Source: Flavobacterium franklandianum
Lineage (GTDB): Bacteria > Bacteroidota > Bacteroidia > Flavobacteriales > Flavobacteriaceae
Assembly (NCBI RefSeq): GCF_007097365.1
Contig: NZ_VJZR01000009.1
Location: 62,001 to 126,000 of the forward strand
DNA length: 64,000 nt
Direction of reading: 5' to 3'
Shown: positions 9,133 to 18,320 of the stretch, one piece after another
How positions within the stretch are numbered: the stretch's first letter is position 1
How the letters are laid out: each line of letters opens with the position of its first letter
The notes under the pieces: model-generated
What the model was told of the DNA's origin: nothing
What the model saw: the letters and a program-made list of their open reading frames with translations, nothing else
The model's database searches: none
Position numbers and translations under genes: made by a program

Positions 9133-9314
9133 TGGACAATATACCAAAAACACTACAGGTAGAGAATCTAAAACAGATGTCGATTTGCTTTCAGATTTCT
9201 GAAAAGAAAACATTAACTTTAGCTATTTAAGAGCTTGAAATAAGAATGCTTTTATAAAGGCATTAAAAGAAAACAAGTACGATTTAATAATTGCTATCAA
9301 AATACAATAAAGTA
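9133..9314 (+). pseudogene. Possible receiver-domain remnant between signalling genes
   Basis: The gap holds an ORF overlapping the previous stop (ATG at 9132, 32 aa, stop 9228-9230). After this, in another frame, is a receiver-like stretch AFIKALKENKYDLIIA (about 9245-9297). That wording matches the segment before the phosphoacceptor of Bacteroidetes receivers (compare ESAFDSFKPDIILSDY in the next gene). It then runs to a stop without the acceptor Asp. I read it as the decayed trace of a receiver duplicate, with low certainty. Confidence 0.3.
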
Positions 9315-11423
9315 ATGAATGACAATCTAAAAATACTTATCCTTGAAGATAATCAATATGACGCTGATTTGATTCAACGCGAGTTGAAAAAATCAGGATT
9401 TAGGTTTACTTCGGAAATTGTCCAAACCCGTGAATCTTATGAGAGCGCCTTTGACAGCTTTAAACCGGATATAATACTGTCCGATTATTCTCTTCCTTCT
9501 TTTGACGGATTAGCCGCTTTCCACATCAAACAAAAAAAATCTCCCGACATTCCTTTTATTATTGTTTCCGGTACCATTGGTGAAGAAAATGTAGTTGAAT
9601 TGCTTAAACAGGGAGCTACCGATTATGTGTTTAAAGATATGGGCAGGCTTGCCCTTGCTGTCCGTCGTGCTTTGGAAGAGGTAGCACAACAAAGAGAGCG
9701 GAAGCGCAATGAAAAGGTAATGAAAGAATATTTAGAGCAATACAGCACGATGATATCTGCCACTTTGTTTGGTTTTATGCTTACGGATGAGAAAGGAAAA
9801 CTATTGGATGTAAATGACGCCTATTGCGGCATGTCTGGATACACCAAAGAAGAATTATTAAATCTTTCGGTTACCGATATTCAAGCAATTGATAATCCAG
9901 AAGAAGTTGCCGAACACATACAAAAGGTCATGGAATTCGGTACAAATCAGTTTGAAAGCAAACACAAATCTAAAGACGGTCTTTTTTTTGATATCGAAGT
10001 CAGTATGGGTTTTTTGCAATCCAAGAAACAATTTATTGCATTCATTCGCGATATCACTGACCGAAAGCTGTCAATAATAAATCTCAACAAAAAAAATGAA
10101 CAAATTGAGGCTCAAAACCAGGAATATATTAAAATAAACAATGAACTTTCTTTTCAAAACGACGAGAAAGAAAAACGTGCAGCTGAACTGGTAATTGCGA
10201 ACAAGGAACTTGCCTTTCAAAATAATGAAAAGGAAAAACGAGCAGCAGAGTTGGTCATTGCCAAAGAAAAAGCAGAGGAAAGTGACCGCCTAAAATCTGC
10301 ATTTCTTGCCAATATGTCGCATGAAATAAGGACTCCAATGAATGGCATCTTAGGCTTTGCCGACTTATTGAAAGAGCCTAATCTTACTGGCAAGCAGCAG
10401 AAGGAGTATATTAAAATAATAGAGAAAAGCGGTTTTCGAATGCTCAATATCATTAACGATATTGTTGATATTTCCAAAATAGAAGCGGGACTGACTGAAG
10501 TTAATTTGAAAGAATCAAATATAAATGAGCAAATCGAATATATTTATACCTTCTTTAAACCTGAAGTTGAACAAAAAGGAATGCAACTTTTCTTTAAAAA
10601 ATCTTTGGCTTCGAAAGAAGCCGTGATTAAAACGGATCGTGAGAAAATCTATGCAATTCTAACTAACCTTGTTAAAAATGCCATTAAATATACTGATGAA
10701 GGGTTTATAGAATATGGATATTGTATAAATACGGACAGCAAACCTACAGAATTGGAATTTTTTGTAAAAGACACAGGCATTGGGATTCCAAAGCACAGGC
10801 AGGAAGCGATTTTTGAACGATTTATCCAAGCCGATATTACTGATAAAATGGCGTATCAAGGAGCAGGATTGGGACTATCCATTTCAAAAGCATATGTAGA
10901 AATATTAGGGGGCAAAATCTGGGTAGAAAGTGAAGAAGGAAAAGGATCAACCTTTTATTTTACCATTCCATACCATACTGAATCGGAAGAGAAAAATCTT
11001 GTTGAAAATCTTATCCCGGATCTTGATGAGGCAAATAATTATGCTAAAAACCTGAAAATATTAATTGCCGAAGACGACAAAATATCCAGAATGCTGCTTA
11101 CAAAAGCAATTAAAGTGTTTAGCAAAGAAATTATAGAAGCAATAGATGGAGTTGAAGCCCTTGAAGCTTGTAAAAATAATCTTGACATCGATCTAGTGAT
11201 TATGGATATTAACATGCCTAACATGAATGGTCACGAAGCCACCAAGCAAATACGCCAATTCAATAAAAACGTGATTATAATTGCACAAACAGCCTATGCC
11301 TTTGATAGTGACAGAAAAGAGGCAATAGATGCAGGATGCAATGATTTTATTTCAAAACCCATTGTAAAAAATGAACTTTTGATGCTAATAAACAAGTATT
11401 TTAACAAAGATATAATAAATTGA
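9315..11423 (+). CDS. Hybrid histidine kinase: REC-PAS-HisKA-HATPase-REC
   Basis: From the ATG at 9315 (better than the TTG at 9291) the protein is 702 aa. An N-terminal receiver has acceptor Asp57 (IILSDYSLPSFDG). A PAS domain spans ~145-255 (LDVNDAYCGMSGYTKEEL). A coiled coil with two near-identical repeats (NNEKEKRAAELVIA) precedes HisKA with His336 in MSHEIRTPMNGILGF, then HATPase_c (GAGLGLSISKAY). A C-terminal receiver has Asp631 (IMDINMPNMNGHE). It is cytoplasmic and probably takes part in the same phosphorelay as the upstream kinases. No DNA-binding output is encoded in the block, so the final target lies elsewhere. Confidence 0.9.
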   Translation: MNDNLKILILEDNQYDADLIQRELKKSGFRFTSEIVQTRESYESAFDSFKPDIILSDYSLPSFDGLAAFHIKQKKSPDIPFIIVSGTIGEENVVELLKQGATDYVFKDMGRLALAVRRALEEVAQQRERKRNEKVMKEYLEQYSTMISATLFGFMLTDEKGKLLDVNDAYCGMSGYTKEELLNLSVTDIQAIDNPEEVAEHIQKVMEFGTNQFESKHKSKDGLFFDIEVSMGFLQSKKQFIAFIRDITDRKLSIINLNKKNEQIEAQNQEYIKINNELSFQNDEKEKRAAELVIANKELAFQNNEKEKRAAELVIAKEKAEESDRLKSAFLANMSHEIRTPMNGILGFADLLKEPNLTGKQQKEYIKIIEKSGFRMLNIINDIVDISKIEAGLTEVNLKESNINEQIEYIYTFFKPEVEQKGMQLFFKKSLASKEAVIKTDREKIYAILTNLVKNAIKYTDEGFIEYGYCINTDSKPTELEFFVKDTGIGIPKHRQEAIFERFIQADITDKMAYQGAGLGLSISKAYVEILGGKIWVESEEGKGSTFYFTIPYHTESEEKNLVENLIPDLDEANNYAKNLKILIAEDDKISRMLLTKAIKVFSKEIIEAIDGVEALEACKNNLDIDLVIMDINMPNMNGHEATKQIRQFNKNVIIIAQTAYAFDSDRKEAIDAGCNDFISKPIVKNELLMLINKYFNKDIIN

Positions 11424-11434
11424 ACCCATTGGGT

Positions 11435-11600
11435 TTAAATTTTAAAAATTGACTTTTTTTTCAATTGAGAATCACTTAAATCAAACAATTCATTTAGTCC
11501 TTTTTCATTTAATTCAATGGCTTTGGCTTTTCTAAAATGCCAATAGGAATAATGTGACGATATTTGTAAAATAAAAAATACAACTAACTTACATTAAAGT
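11435..11600 (-). pseudogene. Protein-like C-terminal remnant, family not recognised
   Basis: On the minus strand an open stretch ends at the stop 11435-11437. It reads like real protein (SSHYSYWHFRKAKAIELNEK, then GLNELFDLSDSQLKKKSIF). Upstream it becomes hydrophobic and meets a stop near 11605 without a plausible start. It looks like the tail of a deleted gene left between two larger genes. I cannot name the family. The rest of 11424-11726 shows nothing else. Confidence 0.3.
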
Positions 11601-11726
11601 AGTTTTTGTAATCTACCAGCGAGGAAAGAGGAGTTATCATATCGAAATATTTAAGCCAAAACTACCAACAACTGTATAGTCTCAAACGTCTGTGAAACAA
11701 CTATTTTACTAACACTCACAAGAAAC

Positions 11727-11757
11727 AAAAAAAGCTCGCCTAAAATTTAAGCGAGCT
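11727..11757 (-). terminator. Rho-independent terminator of the 604-aa gene
   Basis: AGCTCGC (11733-11739) pairs with GCGAGCT (11751-11757) around an AT-rich loop. Read on the minus strand, the hairpin is followed by a run of T (the A-run at 11727-11732). It sits about 20 nt downstream of the stop of the minus-strand gene ending at 11778. Confidence 0.8.
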
Positions 11758-11777
11758 CATTTTCTATAAAAAAGTGT

Positions 11778-13592
11778 TTATGCTACAACTAATTCCGGCA
11801 CTTCTACTCCAACCAATTCTTTGGTATAAAATTCTAATTGGTTTTGAATTTCTTTGATGCTATTTTCGAAATAATTTGTGTTTGCAAAAAAGTTTTGATA
11901 AAAGGCAATGCCTTCTAGCAAATTGCTTTTAAAAGCTTTTGTTTTTTTCAATTGCGAAGCATTAATCTCAGTCGAAATGTTTTTGATGTCATTTTTCAAA
12001 TAATCAATATACATTTTCAACTCTTTGATGAATAAATTTGGACGATTGATATCCGTCATCACATTAAAATTGCCATAAATATGTCGCACCATCTCCGAAA
12101 GCGAAACTTCCTTATCAAAATAAGCCATATTAGGTCCCGGACAAATGATTACACCTTGAGATTGTCCTGTGATTTTAATATCATTTTCAAGATATGAAGC
12201 ATTGGCAAGACCTACACAAAGACAAGCTTTTTCGGTAATATCGAATTTCATTTTATTGAAAGCTTCTGCTGATAAAGATTCTTTTATCTCATCAAGTTTT
12301 CCCAATTTTACGTCTTGATATTTCTTCGAGGCAGTACAAATTCCTTCAGAACCAAATTCTTTGCTCAAAGCCAAAAACTTTTTAGGACAAGAACTACCTG
12401 CTTTATCATCGTCAATCCGTTGTTGTTTGAACATTTCGTTTGAAGTTCCTCTAACAGTGTTAAACGGAACTCCCAAAGGCGAAATATGACTCAAATACAA
12501 ATCTTTTTCTTTGGCATTTCGCAATAATTCCCTTGTTTCAGCATCTACAGAAGTGGCGCTAGGAACCAATAAAAAAGGTGTTCCCCAACCCACAGCATCT
12601 ACATTGTAATAATCCAACATAAAATCATGTTCTTCTGCAGTTCCTACTCCGCCTTGAACGGTGATTTTTAAATCTAAAGGCGTTTTAGGAATATTCATTC
12701 CCTTTTGTGCCAAGGCTTTCACCATAATATCATGAGCCGAGTGTACCAATTGCTCTTTTTTATGTTTGAATTCTTCCATAATCGGACCCAACAAAAAACC
12801 ATCGGTAGCAAAAGCATGTCCACCACAATTCAAACCTGACTCAATGCGGTATTCAGAAACCCAAAGTCCTTTTTTGGCCAAGAAATTTCCTTGAATCATT
12901 GCCGAACGATAATCACTTACTTTCAGAATAATTTTCTTTTCCAAAAGATTGTTTGCATCTGGAAAGAAACAAGGGAAACTTTCGAAATAAGCAAATAATC
13001 TTGGGTTCATCCCTGCCGATAAGACAATCGAAGAAGACAAATTGCTATTAGCAAATCCACGAAGAGCAGCGTGCGCATCATTAAACTCTACAGGCAATTG
13101 TTCGTTTTTAACGAAATTTTCCTTATCAAGCTTAGTCATAATATTCACATCGATTTCACCTGAATAAAGATTTTCTTCTAGATATTTTTTAACGTTTTCT
13201 TTCAACGCAATTCCATCTTCCAAAAAGCGCTCTAATCCTTGTTTGATTTCGGATTTGTTAGGCAACATTGCAATATAATTTTCTAATGCATGTTTGCTTT
13301 CTGACAATTCTGTTTTGAAATTTTCGAATTTTTCTTTTACAATTTTATCGACTAAATTTAAATAAGAAGTAATTCGTTCTGCACGATAATCATGAATTTT
13401 CTTGGTTATTTCTTGATAAGGAATATCGAATTTTTCACTGTAAAAAGCTCTCATTTTTTCAATAAGCTCATCATCGGCAAGTGCAATAACTGATGATATT
13501 CCGTACTTGGCTACTCGAATTGGGCTGTCAATCGTGAAAGCCAATCCCATCACCGGAATATGAAAAGTATGTAACTGTTTATTTGTCTTCAT
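11778..13592 (-). CDS. Conserved protein of unknown function, possible FMN-binding TIM-barrel related to nitronate monooxygenase
   Basis: This 604-aa soluble protein has no signal peptide. I do not recognise a named family. Several segments recall the nitronate monooxygenase/PfaD fold: an N-terminal VMGLAFTIDSPIRVAKYGISSV, a middle GLNCGGHAFATDG (compare AGGH), and GGVGTAEEHDF followed by VDAVGWGTPFLLVPSAT (compare GGIGT and GTRFLLT of TIM-barrel flavoproteins). A Cys-rich stretch follows (SSCPKK, GICTAS, KACLCVG), possibly a metal or Fe-S site. Its promoter carries an Fnr-like palindrome at the same spacing as the nos operon, so it is probably induced with N2O respiration. A flavin-dependent or redox function is inference only. 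Confidence 0.6.
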   Translation of the reverse strand: MKTNKQLHTFHIPVMGLAFTIDSPIRVAKYGISSVIALADDELIEKMRAFYSEKFDIPYQEITKKIHDYRAERITSYLNLVDKIVKEKFENFKTELSESKHALENYIAMLPNKSEIKQGLERFLEDGIALKENVKKYLEENLYSGEIDVNIMTKLDKENFVKNEQLPVEFNDAHAALRGFANSNLSSSIVLSAGMNPRLFAYFESFPCFFPDANNLLEKKIILKVSDYRSAMIQGNFLAKKGLWVSEYRIESGLNCGGHAFATDGFLLGPIMEEFKHKKEQLVHSAHDIMVKALAQKGMNIPKTPLDLKITVQGGVGTAEEHDFMLDYYNVDAVGWGTPFLLVPSATSVDAETRELLRNAKEKDLYLSHISPLGVPFNTVRGTSNEMFKQQRIDDDKAGSSCPKKFLALSKEFGSEGICTASKKYQDVKLGKLDEIKESLSAEAFNKMKFDITEKACLCVGLANASYLENDIKITGQSQGVIICPGPNMAYFDKEVSLSEMVRHIYGNFNVMTDINRPNLFIKELKMYIDYLKNDIKNISTEINASQLKKTKAFKSNLLEGIAFYQNFFANTNYFENSIKEIQNQLEFYTKELVGVEVPELVVA

Positions 13593-13622
13593 TTGCTAAA
13601 ATATTTTGTTTACTATAATCAG

Positions 13623-13665
13623 CAAATTTCGGGAAAGAAATTTAGACATAACCTGATAATTATCA
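13623..13665 (-). promoter_or_regulatory. Fnr-like site and -7 element for the 604-aa gene
   Basis: A perfect palindrome TGATAATTATCA lies at 13654-13665. On the minus strand, GAAATTTG at 13623-13630 matches the Bacteroidetes -7 consensus TAnnTTTG in all but the first base. The palindrome centre is 36.5 bp from the final G of the -7 element. Exactly the same -7 sequence and spacing occur upstream of the nos operon (29382-29425). This is the position expected for class II activation by a Crp/Fnr protein. Confidence 0.65.
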
Positions 13666-13769
13666 TATGTTCCAAGAGCTTTGTAATACTTTTGTATTGA
13701 TTATGATTATTACTGTTTAAATCACTTAAAACACAATGCTATTTGAGTTTTTTGTTTTTTAAATAAGTG

Positions 13770-13777
13770 TATATTTG
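13770..13777 (+). promoter_or_regulatory. -7 promoter element of nadA
   Basis: TATATTTG at 13770-13777 is a perfect TAnnTTTG. Transcription should start about 5-8 nt later. This makes the GTG at 13777 unusable as a start codon and points to the ATG at 13819 as the nadA start. Confidence 0.6.
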
Positions 13778-13818
13778 TGAAAATAAATTCTATAAAAGAA
13801 ATTAAAATTGATTTGGGA

Positions 13819-14748
13819 ATGAAAAGTCTTAAAGAACGAATATTAGATCTAAAAAAAGAAAAAAATGCGGTTATTTTAGCGCACTATTATCAAGAGGCCG
13901 ATATTCAAGATGTAGCAGATTATGTGGGTGATAGCCTTGGATTATCGCAAGAAGCAATGAAAGTAAATGCCGATATTATTGTATTTGCAGGCGTACATTT
14001 TATGGCCGAAACTGCAAAAATATTAAACCCCACCAAAAAAGTACTTCTTCCCGATTTGAAAGCAGGTTGTTCCCTTGCTGAATCCTGCCCAGCGGATTTA
14101 TTCCAGAAATTTACAGAGGCGCATCCCGACCATGTCGTCATCACTTATGTGAATTGCTCTGCCGAGGTTAAAGCCTTAACTGACATTGTGGTCACTTCTG
14201 CAAATGCTGTGAAAATTGTGGAATCTATTCCAAAAGACAAACCAATTATCTTTGCTCCAGATAAAAATTTAGGAAAATATGTAATGGAACAAACGGGTAG
14301 AGAAATGCTACTTTGGGACGGTTCTTGTGTGGTTCACGAAGCTTTTTCATTGGATAAACTTATTGCTTTGTACAAAAAAAATCCAGATGCTCAAATTATT
14401 GCGCATCCCGAATCTGAAACGCATATTCTAAAAACTGCCAACTATATTGGATCAACTGCAGGGATGATAAATTATGTGAAAACTAATCCTAGCAACAAAT
14501 TTATCGTCGCTACCGAAGCTGGTATTCTTCACAAAATGAAACAGGAAGTTCCTGATAAAATATTAATTCCAGCACCTTCAAACGAAGACAACACTTGTGC
14601 GTGCAGCGAATGTGGCTATATGAAAATGAACACTTTACAAAAAGTGTATGATTGTTTATTAAATGAAACTCCCGAAATTTCGGTTCCCGATGATATTATG
14701 AAAAAAGCATTAATTCCTATTGAACGAATGCTTGAATTATCTAAATAA
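13819..14748 (+). CDS. nadA: Quinolinate synthase
   Basis: NadA condenses iminoaspartate with dihydroxyacetone phosphate to make quinolinate for NAD, using a 4Fe-4S cluster. From ATG 13819 the protein is 309 aa. Conserved Cys84 ([10 protein letters not shown]), Cys170 ([10 protein letters not shown]) and the CACSEC group at 260-265 match the three cluster ligands of the family, with substrate-binding HYYQ near the N-terminus. An in-frame GTG at 13777 would add 14 residues, but it coincides with the promoter. The stop overlaps the nadB start by one base (TAATG), so nadAB form an operon. Confidence 0.95.
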   Translation: MKSLKERILDLKKEKNAVILAHYYQEADIQDVADYVGDSLGLSQEAMKVNADIIVFAGVHFMAETAKILNPTKKVLLPDLKAGCSLAESCPADLFQKFTEAHPDHVVITYVNCSAEVKALTDIVVTSANAVKIVESIPKDKPIIFAPDKNLGKYVMEQTGREMLLWDGSCVVHEAFSLDKLIALYKKNPDAQIIAHPESETHILKTANYIGSTAGMINYVKTNPSNKFIVATEAGILHKMKQEVPDKILIPAPSNEDNTCACSECGYMKMNTLQKVYDCLLNETPEISVPDDIMKKALIPIERMLELSK

Positions 14749-16274
14749 TGATCCAAACAAATTACTTAATTATAGGTTCTGGCGTTGCTGGATTGACTTT
14801 TGCATTAAAAATTGCCAACCAATTTCCAGAAAAAAAAGTTTGCATAGTTACCAAGGCAAATGCGGACGAGTCTAATACCAAATATGCTCAAGGAGGCATT
14901 GCCATTGTTACAGATATCATAGAAGATTCTTATGAAAAACACATCGAAGATACCTTAATTTGTGGCGACGGATTGTGCGATGAATCTGTGGTAGAAATGG
15001 TAATCACTGAAGGCCCGAAACGATTAAAAGAATTGATCGAATGGGGCGCAAAATTTGATGAGAACAGTAAAGGAACTTTAGATTTAGGCAAAGAAGGCGG
15101 CCATTCAAAAAACAGGGTTGTTCATCATAAAGACCAAACTGGTCAGGAAATTCAACGTGCGATTTTATCTCAAGTTCACCTAAAAGAAAATATACTAGTT
15201 TTAGATTACCATCTCGCTATTGATTTAATTACAGAAAACAATCGTTGTTTAGGAGCTTATGTTTTAGACGAAAAAACGAATGAAATTCTAACATTTCAAT
15301 CTGATTTTACCTTGCTCGCTACTGGCGGAATTGGTCATCTTTATGGTCATACCACAAATCCAGTGATTGCCACCGGCGACGGAATTGCAATGGCTTTCAG
15401 AGCCAATGCAGACATCAAAGAAATGGAATTTATTCAATTTCACCCCACCGCTTTATACGATGCTTCTACAGGAACATCTTTCTTGATTTCGGAAGCTGTT
15501 CGTGGTTTTGGTGCCTATTTACGAACGAAAAACGGGCATCGATTTATGCTCGATTATGATTCGCGAGGCGATTTGGCCTCACGTGATATTGTTTCACAAA
15601 GCATCGACTTAGAACTCAAAAAATCTGGTGATGACTGTGTTTATCTCGATTGTTCCCATTTAGAAATGGAGGGTTTTATTAAGCATTTTCCAATGATTTA
15701 TGAGCGTTGCAAAAGCATTGGAATAAATTTGTCTAAAGATTGGATTCCTGTGGTTCCTGCTCAACATTATCTTTGCGGCGGAATTGTGGTTGATAAAACC
15801 GGGAAAACTTCTGTTGAAAATTTATTTGCTTGCGGCGAATGTTCCAGAACTGGTTTGCATGGAGCCAATCGTTTGGCTTCAAACTCCCTATTAGAAGCCT
15901 TGGTTTATTCGGATAAAATCTTTAACTATTTGGCCAATACTTCTTTCGACAAAGGCCAATTCGAAGGCAAGGTTACTGATTGGAAATTGGTTTCAAAACC
16001 AGCGATAAATCCAGATTATGTTGCCAAAAGAAAAGCCGATTTACAACTTTTGATGCGTCAAAATGGCGGAATTGTACGCAATGACGCCGATTTGCTTAAA
16101 GCCAAAGAAAAACTCAAGCTTTGGAAAAATGAAATCGAAGAAAAAATAAATAATTATCAAATTAATGCTGATTTGTGTGAACTGCAAAATTTGATAACTA
16201 TTGGAACTTTAATCGTTCATCAATCTATCGAACGTGAGGATAATTGTGGTGGTTTTGTAAAGATTAATAGTTAA
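14748..16274 (+). CDS. nadB: L-aspartate oxidase
   Basis: This 508-aa flavoprotein oxidises L-aspartate to iminoaspartate, the substrate of NadA. The N-terminal dinucleotide motif IIGSGVAGLTFALKIA, the SNTKYAQGGIA segment, the active-site region EFIQFHPTALY and the C-terminal GLHGANRLASNSLLEALVY are all typical of NadB. Length is within the family range. It starts at the last base of the nadA stop. Its 3' end overlaps the convergent TonB receptor gene by 11 bp. Confidence 0.96.
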   Translation: MIQTNYLIIGSGVAGLTFALKIANQFPEKKVCIVTKANADESNTKYAQGGIAIVTDIIEDSYEKHIEDTLICGDGLCDESVVEMVITEGPKRLKELIEWGAKFDENSKGTLDLGKEGGHSKNRVVHHKDQTGQEIQRAILSQVHLKENILVLDYHLAIDLITENNRCLGAYVLDEKTNEILTFQSDFTLLATGGIGHLYGHTTNPVIATGDGIAMAFRANADIKEMEFIQFHPTALYDASTGTSFLISEAVRGFGAYLRTKNGHRFMLDYDSRGDLASRDIVSQSIDLELKKSGDDCVYLDCSHLEMEGFIKHFPMIYERCKSIGINLSKDWIPVVPAQHYLCGGIVVDKTGKTSVENLFACGECSRTGLHGANRLASNSLLEALVYSDKIFNYLANTSFDKGQFEGKVTDWKLVSKPAINPDYVAKRKADLQLLMRQNGGIVRNDADLLKAKEKLKLWKNEIEEKINNYQINADLCELQNLITIGTLIVHQSIEREDNCGGFVKINS

Positions 16275-18261
16275 ATGCTAGATTCAAAAATAAATTTCTC
16301 CCTTTTCTAGGAATGTTATTCCAGTCTGAAAAAGTGGAATAATAAGTGTCGAAAATATTTTCGATTCCAATCTTCACATTGCATTTCACTTTTTCGAAAG
16401 CAAAAGAATAGCCCGAATCAAAATTCAAAACAGCAAAACCCAGTGTTCTGTCTTCACCATAAAAAGGGCTGTATTGCGTTTGAGTTGCATTTCCTTGAAC
16501 CGCAATTTCTGATGTAAATTTTCCTTTTTTATAATTCAAAGAAGAGAAATAACGCAACGGACTTATGAAAGGCAAATTCTGGTCTTCGAAGTCTTTACCG
16601 TAGCTGTAAACCAATTGTCCTTTCCATTTCAAAACCTCTGAAAACTGGCATTCCAAATTCAAATCGGCGTTGAAAATGGTCGCATAATCAAGGGCTGTAT
16701 AGATTTTTACTCCACTTGCTCCAATGGTCATTGGAACCAATATTTCTTCTGGTTTTCCAACAATATAATTGGAAATATAAAAATAGGAAGACGACATTTT
16801 TGCACTCCATTTATGAGTTTTATAGCCAATTGTGACACTTCCTTCAAGGGAATTTTCATTTCTTAATTCCGGGTTTCCAATATAATCGAATTGGTCAAAA
16901 CTATTGAATAAATAAAATCCGTAGCCCTCAGAAACCGAGGGAGCTCGTTCTCCGAAAGCCAATCCAAAACCATACGAAAATCCATTTTCATCATAAGAAT
17001 AATTCGAAGAAATACTTGGCAAAACCCTATTTTTGCTGTCTTTCATATTAGGATAAAAAATCCGCAAACTCTCTAAACCTAATGGACTGGCAACCTGATT
17101 ATAATGATTGGCTAAACTGGTAGAAAATTTCAAACTCGAATGACAATTCAGAGCGATATTATCTTCAAAAAACAAGGCGGTATAAAACGTTTTTACATCC
17201 GGCCAAGTGTACATAAACATCAATTTTTCGTTAGAATCGGCTGGATACATCGTCATTTCAGCTACGGAACGATTGTAAAATGAATTCAAATCGGCAATAA
17301 AATGATGGCTACTTAAAACTCCTTTTACTTTGGAATAAAATCCAAAAGTATCGCTCCAACCTGGCATATCCATATGAATTGGAACTGAAGGTCGCTTGGT
17401 ATCATCCATTTTATGAGTGATGGTATTGTAGTAGATTTTGGTTTCCCAGTTTTCGATTTTGGACGATTCAGGAACGTATTCAAATTTCAACGATGTGATT
17501 AAGGCTTCGGCCAAAGAGACATCCATTGGCAAAGCAGGATAACCAACATTGGTAGCTTTATCGTAAATAACAGAACCTTCGAGCACTTTATTTGTATCAA
17601 AAGCAAACCCAGAAGTTGATGAAATATTGAATTTTCGAAACTGCGAAAACAAAACCTCCTGACCCTTTCCATCGGTATAATTATCGGCTTCTCGAAACAT
17701 AAAATCGGTGTCAATATAAAACGATCTTTCGACATAATTTATGGCTGAACCAATAATTTTTTGCTTGCTGTTGGTTTCAAAACCAGCATTTACAGAAGTG
17801 TCCCAACCCAAATTTGAGAAACCACTTCTATTTCTTTGTAAATCAATAGAGCCACCAATAGTTGCTCCGTGACAACTACCCTGTTGCCCTGATTTTATAG
17901 TGGCTTCGGATAAATTAGAAACCTCAACATAGGAAGTTATCGGATCCATTTTATCTGTGCAAGCACTAAAAATTCGCATTCCATCGATGGTAATCAACGT
18001 CCTTTCGGTGGTCATAGTATTAATCATGGGTTCCCAAGCATAACTGCCCCGACGTATCATATCGACTTTGGTGGATTGTTGCAAATATTCATCAATAGTA
18101 GCCAATGGTTTGGCTTGATTTTGAAACAATTGTGATTTTTTTCCAATTACAATTACTTCCTTCAAATCTTTTGGAGTTATAGTATCTATTGGTTTTTCTT
18201 GAGCAAAACTAATTTGGAAAATGGAGAAACACAATCCTGTAAAAAGTATAAAGTTTTTCAT
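16264..18261 (-). CDS. TonB-dependent receptor, probably for copper (OprC/NosA-like)
   Basis: This 665-aa outer-membrane receptor has a signal peptide ending at SFAQ, a TonB-box-like stretch (KEVIVIGKK), a plug domain (~40-170) and a beta-barrel ending in Phe-Asn-Tyr. In the plug, CTDKMDPITSYVEVSN aligns with the Met-rich MDPPT region characteristic of the copper receptors OprC and NosA, followed by SGQQGSCHGATIGGSIDL. It is the last gene of a minus-strand operon after a Met/His-rich lipoprotein and a small Cys protein whose promoter has an Fnr-like site. Supplying copper to NosZ is the likely job. The copper assignment is inference from the motif and neighbours. Confidence 0.75.
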   Translation of the reverse strand: MKNFILFTGLCFSIFQISFAQEKPIDTITPKDLKEVIVIGKKSQLFQNQAKPLATIDEYLQQSTKVDMIRRGSYAWEPMINTMTTERTLITIDGMRIFSACTDKMDPITSYVEVSNLSEATIKSGQQGSCHGATIGGSIDLQRNRSGFSNLGWDTSVNAGFETNSKQKIIGSAINYVERSFYIDTDFMFREADNYTDGKGQEVLFSQFRKFNISSTSGFAFDTNKVLEGSVIYDKATNVGYPALPMDVSLAEALITSLKFEYVPESSKIENWETKIYYNTITHKMDDTKRPSVPIHMDMPGWSDTFGFYSKVKGVLSSHHFIADLNSFYNRSVAEMTMYPADSNEKLMFMYTWPDVKTFYTALFFEDNIALNCHSSLKFSTSLANHYNQVASPLGLESLRIFYPNMKDSKNRVLPSISSNYSYDENGFSYGFGLAFGERAPSVSEGYGFYLFNSFDQFDYIGNPELRNENSLEGSVTIGYKTHKWSAKMSSSYFYISNYIVGKPEEILVPMTIGASGVKIYTALDYATIFNADLNLECQFSEVLKWKGQLVYSYGKDFEDQNLPFISPLRYFSSLNYKKGKFTSEIAVQGNATQTQYSPFYGEDRTLGFAVLNFDSGYSFAFEKVKCNVKIGIENIFDTYYSTFSDWNNIPRKGRNLFLNLAFNY

Positions 18262-18320
18262 TTTTAAAATTGTGAAATACCTTTGCCAAAGCTCAAAACT
18301 CTGGCAAAGATGATTATGAA

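Noticed and set aside
13777..13818. GTG 13777 as the nadA start
   Set aside because: It coincides with the -7 promoter element TATATTTG; ATG 13819 fits the family N-terminus.
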